Origin: GAS368 sp965227745
GTDB taxonomy: Bacteria > Verrucomicrobiota > Verrucomicrobiia > Opitutales > Opitutaceae
Length of the DNA: 64,000 nt
NCBI GenBank assembly: GCA_965227745.1
Contig: OZ245769.1
Coordinates: forward strand, 6,200,001 to 6,264,000
Direction: 5' to 3'
Positions 35,370-44,386 of the stretch are shown here, in pieces. How positions within the stretch are numbered: the first letter of the stretch is position 1; every line of letters starts with the position of its first letter. The notes below the pieces were generated by a model. The model searched no databases. It saw nothing but the letters and a program-made list of their open reading frames with translations, and was not told where the DNA came from. A program made the position numbers and the translations under genes.

Positions 35370-38300
35370 TCAGCGGCGCATCAGTGCTTCGTCGAAGTTG
35401 AGGAGGGCGAGGGCGATTTGGGCGGCGGCGGCGCGGGTGGCGAGCGGGAGGGCTTCCTCGGTGCGGGCGGAGCCGAAGGCGTTGAATTTGGCGGCGGCGA
35501 CGGGATCGGCGGTGAAGAGGGCGAGTTGCTCGGTGTAGAGCGATTTGAGCGTGGCGAGCTCGGGGTCGCGGGGGGCGCGGGAGGTGACGAGGCGGAAGGC
35601 CCACGCGAGCTGGGTGTCGAGCGTGGGACCGCCTTCGCGGAGGAGGCGCTGGCCGATGAAGCGGGCGGCCTCGACGATTTGCACGTCGTTGAGGAGGGCG
35701 AGGGCTTGGAGGGGCGTGCTCGTGCTCTGGCGGCGGACGGTGCAGGTGTTTCGCTCGGCGGCGTCGAACATCACCATCGTGGGCGGCGGGACGGTGCGTT
35801 TCCAAAACGTGTAGAGGCTGCGGCGGTGGAGGTCGTCGCCGGTGCCCTGCTCGTACTTCGGCTTGCCCATCGCGATCTCCTCCCAGAGGCCAGGCGGCTG
35901 GTAGGGCTTGACGCTGGGGCCGCCGATGGTTTCGACGAGAAGGCCGCTGGTGGCGAGGGCTTGGTCACGGAGCATCTCGGCGCTCAGGCGGCGCGCAGGG
36001 CCGCGGGCGAGGAGGAGGTTTTGCGGGTCGCGGGCGAGGGCATCCGGCGACGCGTATGAAGATTGCTGATACGTGCGGGAGGTGGCGATGAGGCGCAGGG
36101 TGCGCTTCACATCCCAGCCGTGACTGATGAAATCGCGCGCGAGCCAGTCGAGCAATTCGGGGTGCGTGGGCGGCGAGCCTTGCAGGCCGAAGTTGTCGGA
36201 GGTGTCGACGAGGCCGGAGCCGAACATCTGCTGCCAGAGGCGATTGACGGCGACGCGAGCGAGGAGGGGATTGGCGGGGTCGGTCAGCCAGCGGGCGAGG
36301 CCGAGGCGGTTGCGCGGCTGATTGCGAGGGAAAGGCGGGAGTGCAGCGGGGGTGGTGGCGGTGACGGCGGCGGCGGGTGCATCGTACGCGCCGCGCGTGA
36401 GGATGAAGGCGGGCTTGGGCGCGGGGAGCTCGGCCATCACCATCGCCTCGGGGACGGATTGGACGAGGGCGTTTTGCCGCTCGCGGAGTTCGTGAAGGGC
36501 AGAGGCGGCTTCGCGCGTGGGGGCGTGGACTTGGGCGAGGAAGTATTCGAAGAGTGCGTCGCGCTGGGCGCGGGAAAGTTTTTTGGCGGGGAGGGCCCAC
36601 GCGGCGGCGAGGCCGGGGCGGCCAGCGAGATCGGCGACCTCGAGCGGCGTGAGGGCGCGGTCGAAGACGGCGAGGTCGCGCACGCGGCCGCCTTTGAAAC
36701 CGGTATCGCGAAAGCGGAAGCCGAGGGCGAGGTCGGGCTCGGTTTTGTCGTAGGTGATATCTTTGTAGAGGCCGTCGCGGATGGTCTCGGTTTCGGCGAG
36801 CACGCCATCGATGAAAATGCGTGCGCCGGCGGCGCGGCTGGAGCCATCGTAGGTGACGGTGAGGTGCGACCAGGCGTCGGCGGGGATCGCGGACTTGGTG
36901 ACGACCTTGAGCGAGGCGCCGGGCCAGAGGTAGTGGAGGCCGAAGGCGATGCGGCCATTTTCGAGTAGGAGTTCGTAGCCGCGGCTGCCGGCGTCGGCGG
37001 GGGCGCGGGAGTGGTGGAGCACGACGGTGCGCGCGGCGAGTGGGGCGGCGGGGCGCAGGGCGATGGCCAGCGAGAAGGAATCGGTGCGCTTGAAGTGGCC
37101 GATGCCGGGGAAGGTCGCGCCGTTTTCACCGTCGAGGGCGAGGGCCGGGCCGCGGTCGGTGGTGACGATAGCCGGTGACTCAGTGAGCTTGCCGGGATGG
37201 GCGGCGTCGACGGTGTTAGCGAGCTTGCCGTCGACGAGCGCGTCGAGTGGGAAAGCGGCAACGAGGCCGGCGGGCGCGGGTGGGGTGGCGGGCTTGGCGG
37301 TGAGCCACGCTTTGAACGCCGGGGTGGCCTGATCGCGGAGGCGCGCGAGGGCTTTTTCGGCGGCGGCGGTTTGCGTGCGAAGGTCGGCGAGCTGGCGATC
37401 CTGCTCGTCGGTGGTGAGCAGCAGCGTGGGCACCGGCATCGAATCGGCGAAGCCCTTGTAGGAAATCTGGCCGGCCTCATCGATGTTTTGGAAGAACGCG
37501 AAGAGCGAATAGTAGTCGCGCTGCGTGATGGGGTCGAACTTGTGATCGTGGCAGCGCGCGCACTCGAAAGTGAGGCCGAGGAAGGCGGTGCCGAAGGTAT
37601 TGACGCGGTCGGCGACGTAGGCGACGCGGTACTCCTCCTCGACGATGCCGCCCTCCTCGTTTTGGTTGTGCAGGCGGTTGAACGCGGTGGCGAGGCGCTG
37701 CTCCTTGGCGGCGTTGGGGAGGAGATCGCCGGCGAGCTGCCAGGTGACGAACTCGTTGAAGGGTTGATTTTGGTTGAAGGATTTTATCACCCAGTCGCGC
37801 CAGGCCCACATCGCGCGGGGGCGGTCCATCTGGTAGCCGTGAGTGTCGGCGAAGCGCGCGAGATCGAGCCACTCGGTGGCCATGCGCTCGCCGTAGCGCG
37901 GCGAGGCGAGCAGGCGGTCGACAACGCGATCGAAGGCGCGGCCGTGAGGATCGTTTTTCCGATCTGCTGCGAAAGCGTCGAACTCGGCCGGCGTGGGCGG
38001 GAGTCCGGTGAGATCGAAGGTGACGCGGCGGAGCAACGTTTCGAACTCGGCCGGAGGGGCAGGGCTGGGGGATTCCTTTCCGAGGCGAGCGCGCACGAAG
38101 AGATCGATGGGATTGTCATCTACGCGGGGCGAAAAGGCGGGAACGGAGATTTTTTTCGCGAGGGGTTCGAACGACCAATGCGCCGACCATGGCGCACCCT
38201 CGGCGACCCAACGGCGCAGGAGGGCGATCTCTTCGGGCTTTAGCTGGCGCACGGCGTCGCGGGGCGGCATGACCTCCTCCTCGTCGGTGCTGGCGGTGCG

Positions 38301-38549
38301 GAGGACGAGTTCGCTGGCGTCGGGTTTACCGGGCTTGGTGACGGTGATGTCCTTACGCGTGCGGTAGAGGCCCTCTTTGGTGTCGAGACGGAGCTTGGCC
38401 TTGCGAGAGCCCTCGTCGGGGCCGTGGCAGCGGTAGCAAGCGTCGGAGAGGATCGGGAGGACGTCGCGGCGGAAGTCGACCGGGGCGGCGGCGTGGGCGG
38501 CGATGGTGCTCACCGCAAGGAGGGTCGCGACTAGGAGGGGGCGGAGCAC
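35370..38549 (-). CDS. PSCyt1-DUF1549-LamG-DUF1553 protein (PSD1 type)
   Basis: A 1059-residue periplasmic protein. The GTG at 38549 gives a signal peptide (VLRPLLVATLLAVSTIAAHA); a longer frame to 38834 adds a non-family stretch, so I reject it, but no strong ribosome site marks the start. The PSCyt1 domain has a haem-like CYRCH near residue 46. DUF1549 follows (DLFVRARLGKE, RVTFDLTGLPPTPAEFDAF, YGERMATEWLDLARFADTHG). A LamG-like insertion lies about residues 420-640 (ADAGSRGYELLLENGRIAFG). DUF1553 closes the protein (PANPLLARVAVNRLWQQMFG, VDTSDNFGLQGSPPTHPELL). It is paired with the downstream DUF1501 gene. Function is poorly known. Confidence 0.93.
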   Translation of the reverse strand: MLRPLLVATLLAVSTIAAHAAAPVDFRRDVLPILSDACYRCHGPDEGSRKAKLRLDTKEGLYRTRKDITVTKPGKPDASELVLRTASTDEEEVMPPRDAVRQLKPEEIALLRRWVAEGAPWSAHWSFEPLAKKISVPAFSPRVDDNPIDLFVRARLGKESPSPAPPAEFETLLRRVTFDLTGLPPTPAEFDAFAADRKNDPHGRAFDRVVDRLLASPRYGERMATEWLDLARFADTHGYQMDRPRAMWAWRDWVIKSFNQNQPFNEFVTWQLAGDLLPNAAKEQRLATAFNRLHNQNEEGGIVEEEYRVAYVADRVNTFGTAFLGLTFECARCHDHKFDPITQRDYYSLFAFFQNIDEAGQISYKGFADSMPVPTLLLTTDEQDRQLADLRTQTAAAEKALARLRDQATPAFKAWLTAKPATPPAPAGLVAAFPLDALVDGKLANTVDAAHPGKLTESPAIVTTDRGPALALDGENGATFPGIGHFKRTDSFSLAIALRPAAPLAARTVVLHHSRAPADAGSRGYELLLENGRIAFGLHYLWPGASLKVVTKSAIPADAWSHLTVTYDGSSRAAGARIFIDGVLAETETIRDGLYKDITYDKTEPDLALGFRFRDTGFKGGRVRDLAVFDRALTPLEVADLAGRPGLAAAWALPAKKLSRAQRDALFEYFLAQVHAPTREAASALHELRERQNALVQSVPEAMVMAELPAPKPAFILTRGAYDAPAAAVTATTPAALPPFPRNQPRNRLGLARWLTDPANPLLARVAVNRLWQQMFGSGLVDTSDNFGLQGSPPTHPELLDWLARDFISHGWDVKRTLRLIATSRTYQQSSYASPDALARDPQNLLLARGPARRLSAEMLRDQALATSGLLVETIGGPSVKPYQPPGLWEEIAMGKPKYEQGTGDDLHRRSLYTFWKRTVPPPTMVMFDAAERNTCTVRRQSTSTPLQALALLNDVQIVEAARFIGQRLLREGGPTLDTQLAWAFRLVTSRAPRDPELATLKSLYTEQLALFTADPVAAAKFNAFGSARTEEALPLATRAAAAQIALALLNFDEALMRR

Positions 38550-38660
38550 GTGGGGGAGCGTGTTACGAATCGACGCAGGGCAGACATGCGATTCGATAAG
38601 GAAGATGCGGGCTGCTCTTTTGCTGGCAACCTCAAGTACGGGTAGAACTGAAAACGATAT

Positions 38661-39164
38661 ATGGGATGCCTTGGTGTACACCTCGCCCTGACCGCGGATG
38701 AAGTCGCGAAACTGAAGTCGTTCGACGACGACGAGGAGCGGCTCGACTATTTTCAGTCCGAGCTGGAGGAGCTTTATTTTTCGGAGCGCGAGGACCTCAA
38801 GGCCGAGACGGACAAATCGTGGGATGCGATGCACCGCGTGCTCGGCGACGGGGAGCTGAGCTACACCTCGGGGCCCTATCCGTTGCGGCTGGCGGTGATC
38901 GGCGGAGAGCCGATCTACGGGGAGGAGGATTACATCATGTCGCTCAAGACGCCAGCGGAGGTGAAGGATATCGCGGTGGCATTGACGGCGATTTCAAAGG
39001 AGGATTTTCGCCGACGCTATGATGAGATGGATGCGAAGGCATATGGATTTCCGAAGAGCGACGAGGATTTCGAGTACACGTGGGAGTGGTTTGGCGGCGT
39101 CGTGGAACTGTGCCAGAAGGCTGCGGCGCAGGGGCGGTATGTGTTGTTTTCGGCGAGTCAGTGA
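38661..39164 (+). CDS. DUF1877 (YfbM-like) family protein
   Basis: A 167-residue soluble, acidic protein. It begins MGCLGVHLALTADEVAKL and contains KSWDAMHRVLGDGEL and GPYPLRLAVIGGEPIYGEED, the two conserved stretches of the DUF1877/YfbM fold. EYTWEWFGGVVELCQKAAAQ near the end is also typical. No signal peptide is visible. It diverges from the PSD1-type gene with a 111-base gap and stands alone. The biochemical role of this family is unknown. Confidence 0.88.
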   Translation: MGCLGVHLALTADEVAKLKSFDDDEERLDYFQSELEELYFSEREDLKAETDKSWDAMHRVLGDGELSYTSGPYPLRLAVIGGEPIYGEEDYIMSLKTPAEVKDIAVALTAISKEDFRRRYDEMDAKAYGFPKSDEDFEYTWEWFGGVVELCQKAAAQGRYVLFSASQ

Positions 39165-39513
39165 GGGAGAGGTGCGGGTGAGAGAGCTGAGGCGGAATTG
39201 ACCCAGACAACACACGGAGCGCACGGAAACAAATTCGCGGATTAGGGGAGGCGGAAGAGGAGCGACGAAATACACGAAAAGAAGTTCGAGCGTTCGAGCG
39301 GGGAAGGGAGGGAAAGGTGGACGGGGAGCTCTAGCTCCGGGGCTTTGTCGTGCCGCGGGCGGGGTTCCCGGGCCTAGGAAATTTTTGCCGCGCGGTTTTT
39401 CCGTTCACTTGTTTGTCGTAACTTTAGCGTTTTAGTGATTTTTAATTCATTGCTTATCAATAATTAGAAAACTCATAAAACGCGGCGGCATCGGCGTTGC
39501 TTAAGTAAGCGCT
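39165..39513. other. Intergenic region with repeat remnants and AT-rich promoter zone
   Basis: The first half (39200-39290) carries fragments of the same repeat type seen at 34984-35345, such as ACACACGGAGCGCACGG and CGAAATACACGAAAAG. The second half (about 39405-39480) is strikingly AT-rich for this genome and lies just before the small protein and actin genes, so it probably holds their promoter. I could not fix a single -35/-10 pair. Confidence 0.5.
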
Positions 39514-39996
39514 ATGTCTCAAGCGACGCTCTTATCTCCCTCGCTCTCCGCCCCGCGCTCGACCGAACTTTGGTCGGCGGTCGAGGGGGCCGCGAGCGAG
39601 GCGTGCGTGTTGCGAGCGGAAGGCCGCGAATCGGAAGCGGTAGCCATCCTCCAACACAGGCTGCCCGGGTTGATCACGGCTTGGTCGCGCGGCTCCGGGC
39701 TCGCGGGCGAGCGCTGCCAGATGATGCTGCGTGAGCTTTTCGCGCGGGTGCAGCAGCAGGTCGCCACGGCCAAAATCTGCAAACGCCTCGTGTTGCAGTC
39801 GCTCGGGGCTGACGAGTCGCGCGCCGAGGGTTCCGCGCCGCGCAGCGCGCCCCTGCAAGTCCGTCGGCGGGTGCCGCTCGATGATATCCCCGGCATGCTC
39901 GACGCCCTCGATGAGGACGAGCGTATCACGGCGTTTCGCCGGCAAAATTTTCCGTCTTCGGTCCGCCGTCCGCAAGCGGCGCTCGCCGTCGGCTGA
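39514..39996 (+). CDS. Small conserved-looking protein upstream of the actin-like gene
   Basis: A 160-residue protein I do not recognise. The first 100 residues are predicted mostly helical (SAVEGAASEACVLRAEGRES, CQMMLRELFARVQQQVATAK). The C-terminal part is polar, with RRRVPLDDIPGMLDALDEDE. There is no signal peptide or membrane helix. It precedes the MamK-like actin gene by 66 bases on the same strand, behind a shared AT-rich upstream region, so it may be an accessory or filament-regulating partner. That role is inferred from position only. Confidence 0.65.
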   Translation: MSQATLLSPSLSAPRSTELWSAVEGAASEACVLRAEGRESEAVAILQHRLPGLITAWSRGSGLAGERCQMMLRELFARVQQQVATAKICKRLVLQSLGADESRAEGSAPRSAPLQVRRRVPLDDIPGMLDALDEDERITAFRRQNFPSSVRRPQAALAVG

Positions 39997-40062
39997 AGCC
40001 AGTTCGTCTGTTTCTCAGTCCACAAACCACAAGTCAGTTCCTCCACAGTCCTCCACCTCCGC

Positions 40063-41199
40063 ATGAAAGCTAACTCCGCCAAGTCCTCTGCCGGCTCCTC
40101 TGCCGTGCTCGATGCCGCTCCCGCCCGCTCTACCGCCGACGTTCTTTTGGTCGGTCTCGATTGGGGTACCAATATCTCCAGCGTCGTGACCGCGCTCCGC
40201 GGCTCGAACGAACTGCTCACCAAGGAACTCGTTCCGACGGTGGTCGGCTACGCGGCCGACGATGTGCTGCCCGGCGTGCTGCCCAACGATGCCAAGGTGC
40301 TCTTCGGCCGCATGGCGCTGAAGCACAAAAATAATCTCCGTCTCGTCCGTCCCCTGCAGGGCGGCGTGATCCATGACCTCGATGCGGCCACCGTGTTCGC
40401 GAGTCACCTCCGCAGCCTCCTGCTAGCCGATGGTCGCGAAGTGCGCGCCGTGATCGGCATGCCGGCCAGTTCCGACCTTGTCGCGCGCGAGCAGGCGCGC
40501 ACCGCCGTGAAGGGCCTCTTCCACAAGGTCCTGTTCGTTCCCGAGCCCTTCCTCGCCGCCCTCGGCGTGCGCAACGAAGCCAATCTCAACGATCCCGATT
40601 ACCAGGACCCGGTCCTCAACTCCGTCTACATCGACATCGGCGCCGGTTCGACCGACGTGTGTCTCGTGCAGGGCCACTACCCGACGGCGGAAGATCAGCT
40701 CAGCGTGCCGTTTGCCGGCGACGCGATCGATCAGATCATCTTGGAGCGCGTCCTCGCCGAGTACCCGGAGTCGGGCCTCACGGTCGGCCGCGTCCGTGAG
40801 ATCAAGGAGCGCCACTCCTGGGTGCTCGCCGAAGATGGCTCCACCCCGGCGATCGCGACGATCATGGTCGGCGGCAAGCCGAAGAAGATCGATGTCACCG
40901 CGCAGGTCGGCGCTGGCTGCGACCAACTCCTGCAGAAGACTTTTGAGATGACGCGCGAACTCATCTCGCGCGCCAATCCCGACACCGTCTCGGAACTCCT
41001 GCGCAATATCATCGTCACGGGCGGCGGCAGCCTCATCAAGGGCTTCGGCGTCGCGCTGCAAGCCAAGCTGATCGAGGAAGGCTTCGAGAATCCGCACGTC
41101 CGCGTCCTCGGTGACAATTACAAGGACTACGTCGCTGCCGGCGCCCTCAAGGTCGCTCGCATGGCCCGCGACAACCAGTGGCAGACTTTGCTCGGCTGA
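40063..41199 (+). CDS. MamK-like bacterial actin
   Basis: A 378-residue actin-fold ATPase. All nucleotide-site motifs are present: phosphate-1 GLDWGTNISS (D33), phosphate-2 DIGAGSTDVC (D191) and the adenosine motif TGGGS (319-323). The order PLQGGVI, AVIGMPAS, VPEPFLAALGV, IDIGAGSTD and AEDQLSVPFAG parallels magnetosome MamK (PLQDGVL, AVIGVPA, SEPFMVGYG, VDIGAGTTD, PEDQVTLTKAG) more closely than MreB or ParM. The N-terminal 25 residues are a Ser/Ala-rich extension. No magnetosome genes are nearby, so the filament probably positions another cargo. A strong terminator follows. Confidence 0.85.
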   Translation: MKANSAKSSAGSSAVLDAAPARSTADVLLVGLDWGTNISSVVTALRGSNELLTKELVPTVVGYAADDVLPGVLPNDAKVLFGRMALKHKNNLRLVRPLQGGVIHDLDAATVFASHLRSLLLADGREVRAVIGMPASSDLVAREQARTAVKGLFHKVLFVPEPFLAALGVRNEANLNDPDYQDPVLNSVYIDIGAGSTDVCLVQGHYPTAEDQLSVPFAGDAIDQIILERVLAEYPESGLTVGRVREIKERHSWVLAEDGSTPAIATIMVGGKPKKIDVTAQVGAGCDQLLQKTFEMTRELISRANPDTVSELLRNIIVTGGGSLIKGFGVALQAKLIEEGFENPHVRVLGDNYKDYVAAGALKVARMARDNQWQTLLG

Positions 41200-41230
41200 T
41201 TTAGTGCTCGCCTGAGCCACTTTGTGGAGC

Positions 41231-41282
41231 GAAGCCCGTGGTTCCCGACTCCTCGCGAGTCAGGCCGCGGGCTTCTTATTTT
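41231..41282 (+). terminator. Rho-independent terminator after the actin-like gene
   Basis: GAAGCCCGTGG (41231-41241) pairs with CCGCGGGCTTC (41265-41275), with an inner GACTC/GAGTC helix, followed by TTATTTT. It begins 31 bases after the stop codon. Confidence 0.88.
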
Positions 41283-41433
41283 AAGAGCCCAAAAAATGAA
41301 CAGGAAGATCGAGAAGAACCGGAATGTGTTCGTCGCGCGCTTCGCGGATCATCCCTCAGCCGGCCTCCTTGACCGAAGCCCTGTTTTTTGCCCTTGCGAC
41401 TTGCGCCGTTGTTTGCGGCCATGACCCTTCGTC

Positions 41434-42577
41434 ATGGTCTCCACTGAAAACCTAAACCAAATCGAAGTCATCAAGAAGCGCTCGGGGCATCTATGGAGGT
41501 TTCTTTGACTGCGATCAAAAGCTCCGCGAAATAGAGGCGATGGACGCCCAGATGGGCGCGCCCGATTTCTGGAACAGCAACGAGAAAGCGCAGAAGCACA
41601 TCGGGAAGCTAAACGCCCTGAAAAAGGCCGTGCTCCCGGTCGTGGCGTTTCAAAAGAAGGTCGATGATCTCGGCCTTATGATCGAGCTGATGGAGGGAGA
41701 GTCGCCCGCCGCGCAAGAGGCCTACGATATTGAACTCAAAGGCACGCTGGCCGCACTCACCACCGAGTTGGACGAACTCGAAATCGCGTCGTTCCTCACC
41801 GGCCAGTTCGACCGCAACAACGCCATCTTCTCCATCCAGGCCGGCGCTGGCGGCACCGAGTCCAACGATTGGGCCGACATTCTTTTCCGCATGTACTCGC
41901 GTTGGGCGGAGCGTCGGCAGTTTACCGTCGAACTCATGGACGTGCAGCCCGGCGACACCGCCGGCATCAGCAAGGCCACGATCCTCATCAAAGGTGAGAA
42001 CGCCTACGGCTACGCCAAGGCCGAGCGCGGCGTGCATCGCCTCGTGCGCATCAGCCCCTTCGATTCCAACAAGCGCCGTCACACCTCGTTCTGCGCGGTC
42101 GACGTCGTCGCCGAGGTCACCGATGAGATCGATGTCCAGATCGAGGAAAAAGATCTCCGCATCGACGTCTATCGCTCCTCCGGCAAGGGCGGCCAGGGCG
42201 TCAATACCACCGACTCCGCGGTGCGCATCACGCACATCCCCACGGGCATCGTCGTGGTCTGCCAAAACGAGCGCTCTCAGATCAAAAACAAAGCCACCGC
42301 GATGAACGTCCTCAAGGCGCGCATCTACGAGAAGAAGCAGGACGAGCAGCGCGCCGAGATGGACAAGTTCTACGGCGAAAAGGGCGAAATCGGCTTCGGC
42401 GCCCAGATCCGCAGCTACGTGCTCCAGCCCTACCAGATGGTGAAAGATCTCCGCACCGGCATCAGCACGAGTGACACGCAAGGCGTGCTCGACGGCGACC
42501 TCGACCGCTTCATCAACGCCTGGCTCCGCGCCGGCTGCCCGCGCCATCGCAACAAGGATATCCAGATGGACGAGTAA
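41434..42577 (+). CDS. prfB: Peptide chain release factor 2, programmed +1 frameshift
   Basis: RF2 recognises UGA and UAA stop codons. The first 24 codons run from the ATG at 41434 to an in-frame TGA at 41506-41508. Translation must shift +1 there and continue from GAC at 41507, giving about 380 residues, close to the family length. The region around the shift encodes KKRSGHLWRFL then DCDQKLREIEAMDAQM, in line with E. coli RF2 (RSDVLRGYLDYDAK). Downstream are SPF (residues 207-209, the RF2 stop-codon recognition tripeptide) and GGQ (252-254, peptidyl-tRNA hydrolysis) in SSGKGGQGVNTTDSAVRITH. Annotation starting at the downstream ATG 41540 would lose the N-terminus. Confidence 0.96.
41495..41509 (+). 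promoter_or_regulatory. prfB autoregulatory frameshift site
   Basis: The stretch GGAGGTTTCTTTGAC combines the three known elements: an internal Shine-Dalgarno (GGAGGT, 41495-41500), the slippery CTT codon (41503-41505) and TGA followed by C (41506-41509). The SD-to-CTT spacing equals that of E. coli prfB. Low RF2 favours the shift, so the enzyme controls its own synthesis. Confidence 0.96.
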
Positions 42578-42683
42578 GAGGGCAGGGTAGGGTGTGGCGC
42601 TCGCCGCGGCTCAATACTGTGCAGGGGAAAGTTGCGGCGAGCCTTTGACCTTTTGCCCAACCGGCATCCCACTTCGGACCTCC

Positions 42684-44108
42684 ATGAGCCTCACCTACGA
42701 ACACATCCGCTCCACGCTCGCCGCGCAGCCGTTGTTCGAGGACAAGACGTGGCAGCTCTCGCCCGACGCGTGGCCGCTCACGCCCGAGCAGCATACGCAA
42801 CTCGAGGCCGTCGGCACCGCGTGCTTGGAGTTTCATCAAGCGCTGGAGTCGCTCTACCTGCGCTCGGTCGCGGGCAAAAATCTCCTGCGCAACAAGCCGC
42901 TCGTCGCGCCTTGGGTCGCCGACTACCTCGACCGCGGCAAGCCTGCCGCGCTCGTCGCGCACGCGCGTGACCCGAAGAATCGCGGGTCATTTCCAACGGT
43001 CCTCCGCCCGGACCTCCTCCTGACCGACGAGGGGTTCGTTCTCACCGAGCTCGACTCCGTGCCCGGTGGCATCGGCCTCACGGCGTTTTTGAATCGAATG
43101 TACGGCGAGGGCGACGCCGCCGTGCTCGGTCACGGCGATGCGATGGTCAAAAATTTCCACGCCTCGCTCGCGGCGTTGCGCCCCGGCCAGCCCAATCCCC
43201 TCATCGCCCTCATCGTGAGCGACGAGGCGGCCACATATCGCCCCGAGATGGAGTGGATCGCCCACCAATTGCAGGTGATGGGGAAGCGCGTGTTTTGCCT
43301 GCGCCCCGAAGATATCTTTCCGCTGGAAAATTCCCTCTTCTACGACGCCGACGGCAACCCGGAGAAGATCGACGTGCTCTATCGGTTCTTCGAGCTCTTC
43401 GACCTCGCGAACATCAAAACCGAGAAGTATATTTTCGAATCGTGGGCCGCCGGCGAGATCGCCATCGCGCCGCCCATGCGACCGTTTCAGGAGGAGAAGC
43501 TTACGCTCGCGCTCTTTCATCACCACCTCCTGCAAGACTACTGGGCGGAGGCGTTGAGCGGGCGGTCGTTGAAATTACTGCGCACGCTCATCCCGCCATC
43601 GTGGGTGATCGATCCCGCGCCGTTGCCGCCCGGTGCGGTGCTCGATGGGCCCAAGGTCGGCGGGCGCTCGCTCAGCGATTGGCGCGAACTCGCGGGCGCG
43701 TCGCAAAAGGAGCGCGACCTCATTATCAAGATCAGTGGCTACCACGAGACGGCCTGGGGCGCGCGCAGCGTCGTGCTCGGCAGCGATTGCTCGCGCGAGG
43801 AGTGGCAGGCGGGGGTGGCCAATGCGATCGAACTGGCGAACGAAAACCCGAGCATCCTGCAAATCTACAAGAAGCCCCGCCGCATCGAGCACCCCCTTTA
43901 CGATACGCAGGCGGGTGGCGGCGGGGCTCCCTTGGCTGCGACGACCAAGGCCGGGCGACTGCGGCTTTGCCCGTACTACTTTGTGATTGGCGGCAAGGCC
44001 CAGCTATCCGGGGCGCTTGCGACGTTTTGCCCGCCCGATAAGAAAATTATCCATGGCATGACGGACGCCGCTCTCTTGCCGTGCCGGGTGGTGCCGTCGG
44101 CAGGGTAG
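42684..44108 (+). CDS. ATP-grasp-like protein of unknown function
   Basis: A 474-residue cytoplasmic protein. I use the ATG at 42684 (MSLTYEHIRSTLAAQPLF) because the 30 residues added by the earlier start at 42594 are Cys-rich and unlike the rest. The segment VLRPDLLLTDEGFVLTELDS followed by VPGGIGLTAFLNRMYG resembles the substrate and ATP region of circularly permuted ATP-grasp enzymes such as glutathionylspermidine synthase-like proteins. IDVLYRFFELFDLANIKTEK and GAPLAATTKAGRLRLCPYYF are further conserved-looking stretches. No catalytic assignment is safe. It lies 106 bases after prfB and is not obviously coupled to it. Confidence 0.72.
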   Translation: MSLTYEHIRSTLAAQPLFEDKTWQLSPDAWPLTPEQHTQLEAVGTACLEFHQALESLYLRSVAGKNLLRNKPLVAPWVADYLDRGKPAALVAHARDPKNRGSFPTVLRPDLLLTDEGFVLTELDSVPGGIGLTAFLNRMYGEGDAAVLGHGDAMVKNFHASLAALRPGQPNPLIALIVSDEAATYRPEMEWIAHQLQVMGKRVFCLRPEDIFPLENSLFYDADGNPEKIDVLYRFFELFDLANIKTEKYIFESWAAGEIAIAPPMRPFQEEKLTLALFHHHLLQDYWAEALSGRSLKLLRTLIPPSWVIDPAPLPPGAVLDGPKVGGRSLSDWRELAGASQKERDLIIKISGYHETAWGARSVVLGSDCSREEWQAGVANAIELANENPSILQIYKKPRRIEHPLYDTQAGGGGAPLAATTKAGRLRLCPYYFVIGGKAQLSGALATFCPPDKKIIHGMTDAALLPCRVVPSAG

Positions 44109-44157
44109 GTTGGTGATGGCGTGTATTGGCGCTCCGCACGCTTTCGAATCGTTGAAT

Positions 44158-44268
44158 AGCTGAGAGCGAAGAGCCCGGAGCCGATAGCCAGAAAAACAAC
44201 GCAGGCAGCCAGAAGCCGCCGCAGCCCTCCGTTTCCGGCTCTAGCCTCTCCGCTCTAAGCTCTCAGCC
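44158..44268. repeat. Intergenic inverted repeat, GCTGAGAGC type
   Basis: GCTGAGAGC (44159-44167) and GCTCTCAGC (44259-44267) are perfect inverted arms about 90 bases apart, with further partial complementarity inward. The same word family recurs at 57820-57946 and, in a GAGAGTTGAGAG variant, at 59107-59238. It fills most of the 278-base gap before the giant coiled-coil gene. Confidence 0.75.
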
Positions 44269-44386
44269 CGTATCGGCCCTAAGTCCGTTCCGCCTTTCGT
44301 CCTGAGCATCCGGCTTCCTGCAAATGAGTATTTCTCTCCCCTTCATACCGCTTGCTCCCACGTAGGGTTTTGTCCTTAACGAAGCT

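Noticed and set aside
41540..42577. prfB starting at the downstream ATG
   Set aside because: It would omit the conserved N-terminal helix encoded before the frameshift site; all frameshift elements are present upstream.
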